Source: Streptomyces acidicola (GTDB lineage Bacteria; Actinomycetota; Actinomycetes; Streptomycetales; Streptomycetaceae). Taken from it: a stretch of 39,478 nucleotides of DNA. Below the pieces are notes generated by a model, which ran no database searches, had not been told where the DNA came from, and was given only the letters and a program-made list of their open reading frames with translations. The DNA lies in the NCBI RefSeq assembly GCF_009377235.1, contig NZ_VMNX01000074.1, positions 1 to 39,478 of the forward strand, given 5' to 3'. Of this stretch, positions 7,563-19,841 are shown piece by piece (positions within the stretch are counted from its first letter, which is position 1; each line of letters starts with the position of its first letter). Position numbers and translations under genes: made by a program.

Positions 7563-8291
7563 GTGACCATCATCGACACCGCGGCGACGCTGCACGAGGC
7601 GCACCGGGACAATCACACGCACCGGGATGTGAACGGTGGCTGGTTGCGTCCGGCCGTCTTCGGGGCGATGGACGGGCTCGTATCCAACCTGGCCCTCATG
7701 ACCGGTGTCGCCGGCGGGTCCGTGGGTCAGCAGGCGATCATCCTCACCGGGCTCGCGGGGCTCGCCGCGGGGGCCTTCTCCATGGCCGCCGGGGAGTACA
7801 CCTCGGTCGCCTCGCAGCGCGATCTCGTCGAGGCCGAACTCGACGTGGAGCGGCGGGAGTTGAGGAAGCATCCGGAGGACGAGGAGCAGGAACTCGCCGC
7901 GCTCTACGTCAGTCGTGGCGTCGAGCCGGAGCTCGCCCGCAAGGTCGCCGGACAGCTGTCGCACGATCCCGAGCAGGCTCTGGAGATCCATGCCCGTGAG
8001 GAACTGGGCATCGACCCCGGAGACCTGCCCTCGCCGACCGTCGCCGCCGTCTCGTCCTTCGGCTCCTTCGCCCTGGGCGCCCTGCTCCCCGTGCTGCCGT
8101 ACCTGCTCGGTGCGACGACCCTGTGGCCCGCCGTGCTGGTGGCGCTCGTCGGGCTCTTCGGATGCGGCGCCGTCGTGGCCAGGGTGACGGCACGGAGCTG
8201 GTGGTTCAGCGGGCTGCGGCAGCTCGCGCTCGGTGGTGCCGCGGCGGGTGTGACGTACGCTCTGGGCAGTTTGTTCGGTGCGGCCCTATGA
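7563..8291 (+). CDS. VIT1/CCC1 family membrane transporter (Fe/Mn vacuolar-type transporter homologue)
   Basis: A 242-residue integral membrane protein. The first helix carries AVFGAMDGLVSNLALMTG (about 31-48), the family signature with a conserved membrane Asp. The second ends in FSMAAGEYTSVASQRD (about 72-87). A Glu-rich cytosolic segment (about 88-150: EAELDVERREL, PEDEEQELAAL) corresponds to the metal-collecting domain. Three more hydrophobic helices (about 160-240) complete the usual five. Family members export or sequester Fe2+ or Mn2+ using a proton gradient. The GTG at 7563 follows GAGGGGG at 7549-7555. It is monocistronic, with a hairpin 12 bases after the stop, upstream of and co-directional with gltB. 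Confidence 0.88.
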   Translation: MTIIDTAATLHEAHRDNHTHRDVNGGWLRPAVFGAMDGLVSNLALMTGVAGGSVGQQAIILTGLAGLAAGAFSMAAGEYTSVASQRDLVEAELDVERRELRKHPEDEEQELAALYVSRGVEPELARKVAGQLSHDPEQALEIHAREELGIDPGDLPSPTVAAVSSFGSFALGALLPVLPYLLGATTLWPAVLVALVGLFGCGAVVARVTARSWWFSGLRQLALGGAAAGVTYALGSLFGAAL

Positions 8292-8302
8292 TGGGTCGGC
8301 TC

Positions 8303-8332
8303 ACTACCTATGCGAGGGGTCGCATAAGTAGT
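8303..8332 (+). terminator. Dyad after the VIT transporter gene, probable terminator
   Basis: Thirteen-base arms with one mismatch: ACTACcTATGCGA (8303-8315), loop GGGG, TCGCATAaGTAGT (8320-8332). It begins 12 bases after the transporter stop. The stem is unusually A/T-rich for this genome and lacks a T-tract, so an operator role for gltB cannot be excluded. Confidence 0.55.
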
Positions 8333-8658
8333 CGTTACCAGACGGTTTCGAATGCTTAACCGCTGGGCATGAGCCGTAAGCGCCGCGGGCAATGACGCTC
8401 GCTCCGCACTCTGTGGTGGGCGACGCCCTCCTCTGCACATCCCGAGCCGACGGGCATTGATCTGTTCGTCCGGCTCCCCCTGACTCCGCCGCCGCGCGCG
8501 GTACCCGCGCCGCGCGCCAGCGGCGTCCCGCATGTTGGAACGAACTGTCCCGGTTCCCGAGAACCGTTCCATCATGTAACCTGCACGAAATTTTGAGCAG
8601 AGGGCCAGCGTCGTCCCTCGGCACCTGCTATATGCCACTGACGACGACGGGAGAGCCG
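8333..8658 (+). promoter_or_regulatory. gltB upstream region with candidate promoter and GlnR-like box
   Basis: A long non-coding leader to gltB. Near its end are a -10-like TAACCT (8577-8582), a 6-base dyad CGGTTC-CCGA-GAACCG (8551-8566), and GTAAC-n6-GAAAT (8576-8591), which fits the actinobacterial GlnR half-box GTnAC-n6-GAAAC in all but the last base. GlnR is the nitrogen regulator of Streptomyces, so the position before glutamate synthase is sensible, but a second half-box at the standard 22-base spacing is not visible. Nothing else in the region resembles a gene or a known riboswitch. Confidence 0.4.
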
Positions 8659-13318
<4,660 letters not shown>

Positions 13319-13326
<8 letters not shown>

Positions 13327-14779
13327 TCCCAAGGGCTTCCTGAACCACGGCCGCGAGGTCGCCACGTCCCGCCCGGTCGGCGAGCGCGTCAAGGACTGGA
13401 ACGAGGTCTACGTCCCCGGTTCGCTGCTCCCGATCATCTCCAAGCAGGCCTCGCGCTGCATGGACTGCGGCATCCCGTTCTGTCACAACGGCTGCCCGCT
13501 GGGGAACCTGATCCCGGAGTGGAACGACTACGCGTACCGCGAGGACTGGGCGGCCGCGTCGGAGCGTCTGCACGCGACGAACAACTTCCCGGAGTTCACG
13601 GGCCGTCTGTGCCCCGCTCCGTGCGAGTCGGCCTGCGTGCTGGGCATCAACCAGCCTGCGGTCACCATCAAGAACGTCGAGGTCTCGATCATCGACCAGG
13701 CGTGGGAGACCGGCGACGTCGCCCCGCAGGCGCCCGAGCGCCTGTCCGGCAAGACGGTCGCGGTCGTCGGGTCCGGTCCCGCGGGTCTGGCTGCCGCCCA
13801 GCAGCTGACCCGGGCCGGTCACACGGTCGCGGTGTACGAGCGCGCCGACCGTGTCGGCGGCCTCCTCCGCTACGGCATCCCCGAGTTCAAGATGGAGAAG
13901 CGGCACATCAACCGCCGTATCGAGCAGATGCGCGCGGAGGGCACCCGCTTCCGCACCGGCATCGAGATCGGCCGCGACCTCAAGGCGACGGACCTGCGCA
14001 AGCGGTACGACGCGGTCGTGATCGCCGCGGGCGCCACGACGGCCCGTGACCTCCCCGCCCCCGGACGCGAGCTCAAGGGCGTCTACCAGGCGATGGAGTA
14101 CCTGCCCCTGGCCAACAAGGTGCAGGAGGGCGACTACGTGGCGCCCCCGATCTCGGCCGAGGGCAAGCACGTCGTCGTGATCGGCGGCGGTGACACGGGC
14201 GCGGACTGCGTGGGCACGGCCCACCGTCAGGGCGCGGCCTCGGTGACCCAGCTGGAGATCATGCCGAGGCCGGGTGAGGAGCGTGCCGGGCACCAGCCGT
14301 GGCCGACCTTCCCGATGCTCTACAAGGTCACCTCGGCCCACGAGGAGGGTGGCGAGCGCCTCTACTCCGTCTCGACCACCCACTTCGAGGGCGACGAGGA
14401 CGGCAACGTCCAGTGGCTGCACCTCATCGAGGTCGAGTTCGTCGACGGCAAGCTGACCCAGAAGCCGGGCACGGAGCGCCGGATTCCGGCCCAGCTGGTG
14501 ACGCTGGCGATGGGCTTCACGGGCACGGACCGCGAGAACGGCCTTGTCGACCAGTTCGGCCTGGACCTCGACGAGCGGGGCAACATCGCCCGCGACGCCG
14601 ACTTCCAGACCAACGTGCCGGGCGTGTTCGTGGCGGGCGACGCCGGCCGCGGCCAGTCGCTCATCGTCTGGGCCATCGCGGAGGGCCGCTCGGCGGCGCG
14701 CGGGGTGGACCGCTTCCTCACGGGCGCGAGCGACCTGCCGGCCCCGATCCGGCCCACGGACCGGGCGCTGATGGTCTGA
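13319..14779 (+). CDS. gltD: Glutamate synthase (NADPH) small subunit
   Basis: A 486-residue GltD that passes electrons from NADPH through FAD and iron-sulfur clusters to GltB. The N-terminal ferredoxin-like domain has C47, C50, C55 and C59 (RCMDCGIPFCHNGC) and C98, C102 and C106 (LCPAPCESAC). The FAD motif is VAVVGSGPAGLAAAQQL (about 149-165), followed by RVGGLLRYGIPEFKM. The NADPH motif is VVVIGGGDTGADCVGTA (about 283-299). The C-terminal GVFVAGDAGRGQSLIVWAI completes the FAD site. The ATG at 13319 lies inside the last codons of gltB (overlap of eight bases), ensuring coupled expression of the two subunits. The length is normal. Confidence 0.97.
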
Positions 14780-14850
14780 GAGCCCGCACGAGAACGGTGA
14801 CCTGACGGTCACTCATATACGTCCCGTACAACGGCGTACGGAACACGCGA

Positions 14851-14898
14851 CGCCCACCCCTTGTCCCCGACCGGACGTTGGGTGGGCGCCGCATTTTT
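14851..14898 (+). terminator. Intrinsic terminator of gltBD
   Basis: CGCCCACCC (14851-14859) pairs perfectly with GGGTGGGCG (14880-14888) across a 20-base loop. A run of five Ts (14894-14898) follows. It lies about 70 bases after the gltD stop and is the only classical stem plus T-tract terminator seen in the window. Confidence 0.8.
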
Positions 14899-14980
14899 GC
14901 GCCCGCGCCGCCCTTACCCGTCCCGTACCCAGGGGCGCCGCCCCTTCGCCCCCTAGGGGCTCCGCCCCCTGGACCCCCGC

Positions 14981-15106
14981 TCCTCAAACGCCGGAAGGCT
15001 GGAATGTGCGGGCCGGGCTGGGAGCTTGCCCGGCGGGGCCGGGATCTTCCGCCGGCGGATTTTCAGCCGAGGCCAGGCACCACCCAGCCCGTCCGGCGTT
15101 TGAGGA
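14981..15106. repeat. Long-spaced inverted repeat of the Streptomyces intergenic type
   Basis: TCCTCAAACGCCGGA (14981-14995) is exactly inverted at 15092-15106, and flanking C/G-rich blocks (14971-14980 against 15129-15137) also pair with interruptions. From memory, 'CTCAAACGCCGG' hairpins beside G/C-rich 'GGGGCTCCGCCCC' motifs (here 14956-14968) recur in intergenic regions of many Streptomyces genomes. Their function is unknown; transcription termination or mRNA protection is plausible. Confidence 0.65.
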
Positions 15107-15136
15107 CGAGGCCGTTCAGGCCGACAAGCGGGGGGT

Positions 15137-15156
15137 CTGGGGGCGCCAGCCCCCAG
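15137..15156 (-). terminator. Hairpin downstream of the chitosanase gene
   Basis: CTGGGGG (15137-15143) and CCCCCAG (15150-15156) form a 7-bp stem with a 6-base loop, about 50 bases past the chitosanase stop. There is no T-tract on the minus strand. Confidence 0.5.
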
Positions 15157-15206
15157 GGAAGGGATGGGACGAGTAGGGGCGGCGGGGGCGAAAAAAGCCC
15201 CTGTGG

Positions 15207-16115
15207 CTACTCCGCCACCCGGAACGTCTCCCCGTACACCTGCCACACCAACGGCGTCCGCAACTCCAGGTTCCCGTCGTACAGGAACCGCCGCTGAGCC
15301 GTATCGATGCGGGTCGTGTCGAGGTCGGGGTTGTCGGACTTCATGGACGTGCGGCGGACGTCGAGGAACATATCCAGGTACGTTTTCTCGCGGCCGCCCT
15401 CCGCCGGCGTGTCCGCCTCCTGGAGGGCACGTTCGCGGAGGCCGTAGAAGCCGTCGGGGCCGGTGCCGGGGCCGTGGTGGACCATGGCGTCGTAGTAGAC
15501 GAACTGGCCGAGCGTGCCGAGGCCGTCGAGTTTGGCGAGGCGAACCGCGGGGTCGAAGTAGACGCGGTCGCGTTCGGAGTCCTGGGCCTCGCGGAAGGCC
15601 GGGGCCTTCGCCTCCGCCTGCCAGGCCTCGGTGAAGCCGGGGTCGAGGCCTTCGTGGGAGTCCGTGCCGTCCACCTCGCGCAGCGCGGGAAGATAGGCGG
15701 CGAGGCCGTTGTCCGGGTGGGACTTCGTGTAGCGCTCGATCAGGACGCGCAGGTCGTTGGTTCCGGTGCAGAAGCCGATGATGCCCGCGGTGTAGCCGCA
15801 GCCGTCTCCGGCATCCTCGATGGTGCCGTATGTGGTGCGCCAGTCGAGGGTCGAGTTCTCGGCGCTCGCCACCAGTTTCTGGGCCAGTTCCTTCTTGTCG
15901 GGGGCGGCCAGGCCCGGGGGCGCCGCGGCGATCACTTTCTCGTCGGCCTCGCGTTCGGCCTCGGCCCTTGCCTTGGCGTCCTGGCGGGCCTGCTGGGACG
16001 CGGACACCCGGCTCCCGGGGGAGTCCGGGGCCGAGGACTCGGGCGTGAAGACGTAGACCGCCGCCGTGATGACGAGCGGGGCGGCGGCGAACAGGAGGCA
16101 ACCGGCGCGTTTCAT
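15207..16115 (-). CDS. Secreted GH46 chitosanase (endo-beta-1,4-glucosaminidase)
   Basis: A 302-residue protein with an N-terminal signal segment: MKR followed by a hydrophobic stretch to about residue 23, then an Ala/Gln/Glu-rich linker to about 70. The GH46 domain follows. Catalytic residues corresponding to Glu22 and Asp40 of the Streptomyces N174 enzyme are E86 (VASAENSTLDW) and D104 (IEDAGDGCGYTAGIIGF). Other family stretches are YTKSHPDNGLAAYLPAL, ERDRVYFDPAVRLAK and GQFVYYDAMVHHGPG. It hydrolyses chitosan outside the cell. Cys106 stands where N174 has Arg42, and C116 is nearby. The ATG at 16115 has no clear ribosome binding site, so a leaderless or weakly translated message is possible. 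The linker and lack of a clean AxA site suggest the protein may stay membrane- or wall-attached. Confidence 0.92.
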   Translation of the reverse strand: MKRAGCLLFAAAPLVITAAVYVFTPESSAPDSPGSRVSASQQARQDAKARAEAEREADEKVIAAAPPGLAAPDKKELAQKLVASAENSTLDWRTTYGTIEDAGDGCGYTAGIIGFCTGTNDLRVLIERYTKSHPDNGLAAYLPALREVDGTDSHEGLDPGFTEAWQAEAKAPAFREAQDSERDRVYFDPAVRLAKLDGLGTLGQFVYYDAMVHHGPGTGPDGFYGLRERALQEADTPAEGGREKTYLDMFLDVRRTSMKSDNPDLDTTRIDTAQRRFLYDGNLELRTPLVWQVYGETFRVAE

Positions 16116-16152
16116 GGCGCATAGCGTATGTGGGGAGCGTGTGGGTGAGTGA

Positions 16153-16174
16153 CGGGCGTGTTGTGAGACGCCCG
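16153..16174 (-). terminator. Hairpin after the rhomboid protease gene
   Basis: CGGGCGT (16153-16159) and ACGCCCG (16168-16174) form a 7-bp stem with an 8-base loop, about 57 bases past the rhomboid stop and just upstream of the chitosanase start. It could end rhomboid transcripts or affect the chitosanase promoter. Confidence 0.4.
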
Positions 16175-16230
16175 CGCGCTCCCTGCTCCACGCGTCTCGG
16201 GTGCCGCCCCGCGTCTCCCGCTGCCGTGCC

Positions 16231-17163
16231 TCAGGCCGTTCCGTTCTTCAACGCCGAGGCCATCCCCACCGCCAGAAGCACCAGTACCGCCAGCAGCGCC
16301 ACGCACGCCCCCACCTGCACCAGCGTGCGACGGTCGCCGCGGGGTGCGTACGCGAAGGCCAGGGCCACCGCCGCGCCCGTCAGCAGGCCGCCCAGGTGGC
16401 CCTGCCAGGAGGTGATCGCCGCGGAGAGGACCAGCCACAGGAGCAGGCCCGCCATGAAGCGGTTGACGCTCCCCGGGTCGGCACCGAGGCGGCGGGCCAG
16501 GACGTAGTACGCGGCGCTCACTCCGAAGAGCGCCCCCGACGCCCCCACCGTGCTCGTGGTGGGTGCCAGGAGGAGGACCAGGACCGAGCCGCCCAGCGCG
16601 GACAGCCCGTACAGGGCGAGGTAGCGGGAGCGGCCGAGCTGCGACTCCACCACTCGGCCCACGTTCCACAGCGTGACCATGTTCATCACGATGTGCAGGA
16701 TCCCGAACGTGCCCTGCGTGGGCGGCAGATGGAGGAACGCGCCGGTGAGCAGGCGGTCCCACTCGCCGTTCACGACGCCCTCGGGCGCGAAGCCGGCGGG
16801 GTAGGTGTCCTGCCAGACGTAGTGGCCGCCGTCCGGGCCCGTCAGCCCCGCCCCCAGCATCGAGAAACGGTCCAGGATCTCCGGGCGGACCACCTCGGCC
16901 AGGTAGGCGAGGACGTTCAGGGCGATGAGGGCGTACGTCACGAGCGGCCCCGTGGTGATACGCCCGCCGAACACCGTGCGCGCCTCCCGGACCGACCGGG
17001 CGCCCTCCCGTACGCACTCCACGCACTGGTGCCCGACGGCCGCCTCCCGCATGCAGTCCGGGCAGATGTACCGGTCGCACCGTGTGCAGCGGACGTGGGA
17101 CTCCACCCTGGGGTGGCGGTAGCAGGTGGTGACGGCGGACTCGGACGGCGAATCGGGTTCCAC
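16231..17163 (-). CDS. Rhomboid-family intramembrane serine protease with N-terminal B-box-like zinc finger
   Basis: A 310-residue membrane protease. Residues 14-50 hold a Cys/His zinc finger (CYRHP, CTRC, CPDC, GHQCVEC). Six or seven hydrophobic helices follow from about 73. The rhomboid signature is complete: HIVMNMVTLWNVGR with the conserved Asn (about 161), the catalytic Ser209 in GASGALFGV and His256 in SWQGHLGGLLTG. Such proteases cut transmembrane substrates within the bilayer. I chose the GTG at 17163 because AAGGAG precedes it by about 7 bases; upstream codons in the same frame lack a binding site. It is divergent from the VWA gene, with about 160 bases between the starts. Substrates are unknown. 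Confidence 0.92.
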   Translation of the reverse strand: MEPDSPSESAVTTCYRHPRVESHVRCTRCDRYICPDCMREAAVGHQCVECVREGARSVREARTVFGGRITTGPLVTYALIALNVLAYLAEVVRPEILDRFSMLGAGLTGPDGGHYVWQDTYPAGFAPEGVVNGEWDRLLTGAFLHLPPTQGTFGILHIVMNMVTLWNVGRVVESQLGRSRYLALYGLSALGGSVLVLLLAPTTSTVGASGALFGVSAAYYVLARRLGADPGSVNRFMAGLLLWLVLSAAITSWQGHLGGLLTGAAVALAFAYAPRGDRRTLVQVGACVALLAVLVLLAVGMASALKNGTA

Positions 17164-17324
17164 TGCCGGCTCCTTGTGGGTGCGGGTCTGACGGTGAGCC
17201 GGTGGGGACGGCGGCGAACAAAATACGGCGGCGAACAAAATAGCGAACACCGGTGACCGGAGTGAGGGACGGGGGTGGTGTGGCGATAGCCTCGGCGTCC
17301 CGTACCAGCCCCGAAGGAGCCCGC

Positions 17325-18044
17325 ATGGCCGCGATCAGCCTCAGCAAGGTCGAGGAGACCGCGCCCGCACTCGTCAGCCTCTACAAGACCGCCGGCGTCA
17401 GTCTCGCGAAGCACGGGCTGAACGGGCAACGGGCGGCCGTCTACCTCGTCGTCGACTACTCCGGGTCGATGCGACCGTACTTCCGGGACGGCAGCGTGCA
17501 GGCGCTCGCCGATCGCGTGCTCGGTCTGTCCGCGCACCTCGACGACGACGGGACCGTACCCGTCGTCTTCTTCTCCACCGACGTCGACGCTGTCGCCGAC
17601 ATCACCCTCGCCGACCACCGGGGCCGTATCGAGCGCATCGCGGCCGGTCTCGGTCACATGGGGAAGACCAGCTATCACCTGGCCATGGACGCCGTCATCG
17701 ACCACTACCTCGACAGCGGTTCACAGGACCCCGCCCTCGTCGTCTTCCAGACCGACGGCGGGCCGATCAGCAAGCCCGCTGCGGAACGGTATCTGTGCAA
17801 GGCGGCCCGGCTGCCGCTGTTCTGGCAGTTCATCGGTTTCGGGGACCCGGACAGCAAGCAGTTCGACTTCCTGCGCAAGCTCGACGAGCTGGCGGTGCCG
17901 GGCAAGCGGGTCGTCGACAACGCCGGCTTCTTCCACGCCGGTTCGGATCCCGGGCAGGTCTCCGACGGGGAGCTGTACGACCGGCTGGTGGCTGAGTTCC
18001 CGAAGTGGCTGGTGGCGGCGCGGGCCCAGGGGATCGTGGCGTAG
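17325..18044 (+). CDS. VWA domain protein, TerF/TerY-like
   Basis: A 239-residue cytoplasmic protein that is almost entirely a von Willebrand A domain. The metal-ion-dependent adhesion site is complete: D44-x-S46-x-S48 (DYSGSM), T115 (GKTSYH) and D144 (FQTDGG). The N-terminal ISLSKVEETAPALVSLYKTA and the ending resemble the VWA proteins of tellurite/stress-resistance (Ter) systems, though no terD or terC homologue is in the window. The ATG at 17325 has AAGGAG five bases upstream. It is probably a metal-dependent protein-protein interaction module with no enzymatic activity of its own. Confidence 0.88.
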   Translation: MAAISLSKVEETAPALVSLYKTAGVSLAKHGLNGQRAAVYLVVDYSGSMRPYFRDGSVQALADRVLGLSAHLDDDGTVPVVFFSTDVDAVADITLADHRGRIERIAAGLGHMGKTSYHLAMDAVIDHYLDSGSQDPALVVFQTDGGPISKPAAERYLCKAARLPLFWQFIGFGDPDSKQFDFLRKLDELAVPGKRVVDNAGFFHAGSDPGQVSDGELYDRLVAEFPKWLVAARAQGIVA

Positions 18045-18194
18045 GGCCCTGAGCGCACCCCGGGATCGCGGTGTGAGTACGCGCGAGGATTCGCCGTGTG
18101 AGCGGTGTGACAGAAGTGGGGAGTGGGCCCCATTTACATCGTACGCCGTGCGTGCCACCCTGAGGGCAGCCGACGGGAGGGCGGGCGACGACGC
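18045..18194 (+). promoter_or_regulatory. Spacer upstream of the orphan cytochrome b gene
   Basis: A 150-base gap. A GGGAGGGCGGGC tract shortly before the ATG at 18195 can serve as ribosome binding site. A -35/-10 pair is not convincing. GGGCCC at both ends (18043-18048 and 18126-18131) offers only weak long-range pairing. Confidence 0.3.
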
Positions 18195-19841
18195 ATGGAC
18201 GGCGCGCGATCGGTCAGCGGGAAGGGCGGCGGAAGAGGCGCCACGACGGGCAACGGGGAGCGGCTCGCGGACTGGGCCGACGGGCGCCTGGGGGTCTACG
18301 CGCCGGCGAAGGCCAACCTGCGCAAGGTGTTCCCGGACCACTGGTCCTTCATGCTCGGCGAGGTCTGCCTCTACAGCTTCCTCATCCTGATCCTCACGGG
18401 CGTCTACCTCACGCTCTTCTTCGAACCGAGCGGCGTCGAGGTCGTCTACAACGGCTCGTACGAGCCCCTGGGCGGCGTCATCATGACCAGGGCGTACGAG
18501 TCCACGCTGGAGATCAGCTTCGATGTGCGCGGCGGACTGCTGATCCGGCAGATCCACCACTGGGCCGCGCTCGTGTTCGTCGCCGGGATGCTCGTGCACA
18601 TGATGCGGGTGTTCTTCACCGGCGCCTTCCGCAAGCCGCGCGAGGTCAACTGGCTGTTCGGCTGGACCCTGTTGATGCTCGGCCTCATCACCGGCCTGAC
18701 CGGCTACTCGCTCCCCGACGACCTGCTCTCCGGCACCGGCGTCCGGTTCGCGCAAGGCGCCATCCTGTCGGTCCCGGTCGTGGGGACGTACCTCTCGTTC
18801 TTCCTCTTCGGAGGGGAGTTCCCCGGGCACGACATCATCTCGCGGTTCTTCCCGATCCACGTGCTGCTGCTGCCCGGGATCATGCTGGGCCTGGTCGTGG
18901 CCCATCTGATCCTGGTCTTCTACCACAAGCACACGCAGTACCCCGGGCCCGGACGGGACCAGAAATCCGTGGTCGGCATGCCGTTCATGCCGGTCTACAT
19001 GGCCAAGGCCGGCGGCTTCTTCTTCCTCGTCTTCGGCGTGCTGTCGCTGATGGGGGCGATCGCGACCATCAACCCCGTGTGGGCCTTCGGACCGTACCGG
19101 CCCGACCTGGTGACGACCGGCGCCCAGCCCGACTGGTACCTCGGCTTCTCCGAGGGGCTGATCCGGGTGATGCCGGGATGGGAGATCAACGCCTTCGGCC
19201 ACACGCTGGCCCTGGGCGTCTTCATCCCCTTCTCGCTCTTCCCGCTGATCATGCTGGCCATCGCCGTGTACCCCTTCATCGAGGCGTGGATCACCGGCGA
19301 CAAGCGTGAGCACCACATCCTGGACCGGCCGCGCAACGCCCCCGTACGCACCGCGCTGGGCGTGGCCTGGCTCAGCCTGTACGGGGTGCTGCTGATCGGC
19401 GGCGGCAACGACGTCGTGGCCACCCATCTGCACCTGTCGATCAACTCCATCACGTGGTTCGTACGCATCGGTTTCTTCGTGGTGCCGGTACTCGCCTTCG
19501 TCGTCACCAAGCGGATCTGCCTGGGGTTGCAGCGCCGGGACCGCGACAAGGCGCTGCACGGGAGGGAGACCGGCGTGCTCAAACGGCTCCCGCACGGCGA
19601 GTACGTCGAGGTCCACGCGCCGCTCTCGCGGGAGCAGTTGCACACGCTCACACAGCACGAGCAGCTGCCGCCGTACGAGATCGGCCCGCGCGTCGACGCG
19701 AACGGCGTCGTCCGCCGGGTCAAGGGTGCCCAGCGGCTGCGCGCGCGGCTCGCCCGGGCCATGTACGGGCCCGACAGCCACGTCCCGAAGCCGACGGCCG
19801 AGGAGTACCGGGAGCTCACGAGCGGTGACCACCACCACTGA
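18195..19841 (+). CDS. Orphan cytochrome b subunit (QcrB paralogue) of the actinobacterial bc1 type
   Basis: A 548-residue integral membrane protein matching actinobacterial QcrB. Heme b ligands are in two His pairs: H121/H122 with H135 (IHHWAALVFVAGMLVHMM) and H222 with H237 (IHVLLLPGIMLGLVVAHL). The quinol-site motif appears as PDWYLGF (about 330). A soluble C-terminal tail of about 110 residues follows the last helix, as usual in this group. QcrB normally sits with QcrC and QcrA in a bc1-aa3 supercomplex, but neither is encoded nearby, so this is a second, stand-alone copy. I chose the ATG at 18195; an earlier in-frame start near 18123 would add an Arg-rich leader without support. Its 3' end overlaps the convergent acyl-CoA dehydrogenase gene by 26 bases. 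Confidence 0.92.
   Translation: MDGARSVSGKGGGRGATTGNGERLADWADGRLGVYAPAKANLRKVFPDHWSFMLGEVCLYSFLILILTGVYLTLFFEPSGVEVVYNGSYEPLGGVIMTRAYESTLEISFDVRGGLLIRQIHHWAALVFVAGMLVHMMRVFFTGAFRKPREVNWLFGWTLLMLGLITGLTGYSLPDDLLSGTGVRFAQGAILSVPVVGTYLSFFLFGGEFPGHDIISRFFPIHVLLLPGIMLGLVVAHLILVFYHKHTQYPGPGRDQKSVVGMPFMPVYMAKAGGFFFLVFGVLSLMGAIATINPVWAFGPYRPDLVTTGAQPDWYLGFSEGLIRVMPGWEINAFGHTLALGVFIPFSLFPLIMLAIAVYPFIEAWITGDKREHHILDRPRNAPVRTALGVAWLSLYGVLLIGGGNDVVATHLHLSINSITWFVRIGFFVVPVLAFVVTKRICLGLQRRDRDKALHGRETGVLKRLPHGEYVEVHAPLSREQLHTLTQHEQLPPYEIGPRVDANGVVRRVKGAQRLRARLARAMYGPDSHVPKPTAEEYRELTSGDHHH

Larger units (their letters stand above)
14780..15206. other. Convergent intergenic region with several hairpins, no gene
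   Basis: This 427-base gap between gltD (plus) and the chitosanase gene (minus) is packed with dyads. They include a small stem GTGACC-TGAC-GGTCAC at 14797-14812, the gltD terminator, a long inverted repeat and the chitosanase terminator, which are listed separately. Open frames through it have poor codon use and are rejected. Confidence 0.7.

Noticed and set aside
8593..8658. Upstream TTG (8593) and ATG (8632) starts for gltB
   Set aside because: The ATG at 8659 has a GGGAG site, and the protein beginning MRTPRQ gives a normal propeptide before Cys39.
8333..8658. A glutamine or other riboswitch in the gltB leader
   Set aside because: No conserved aptamer core could be recognised; only small dyads and a GlnR-like half-box are visible.
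17325..18044. A tellurite-resistance operon
   Set aside because: Only the VWA protein resembles Ter components; no terB, terC, terD or terE gene is present.
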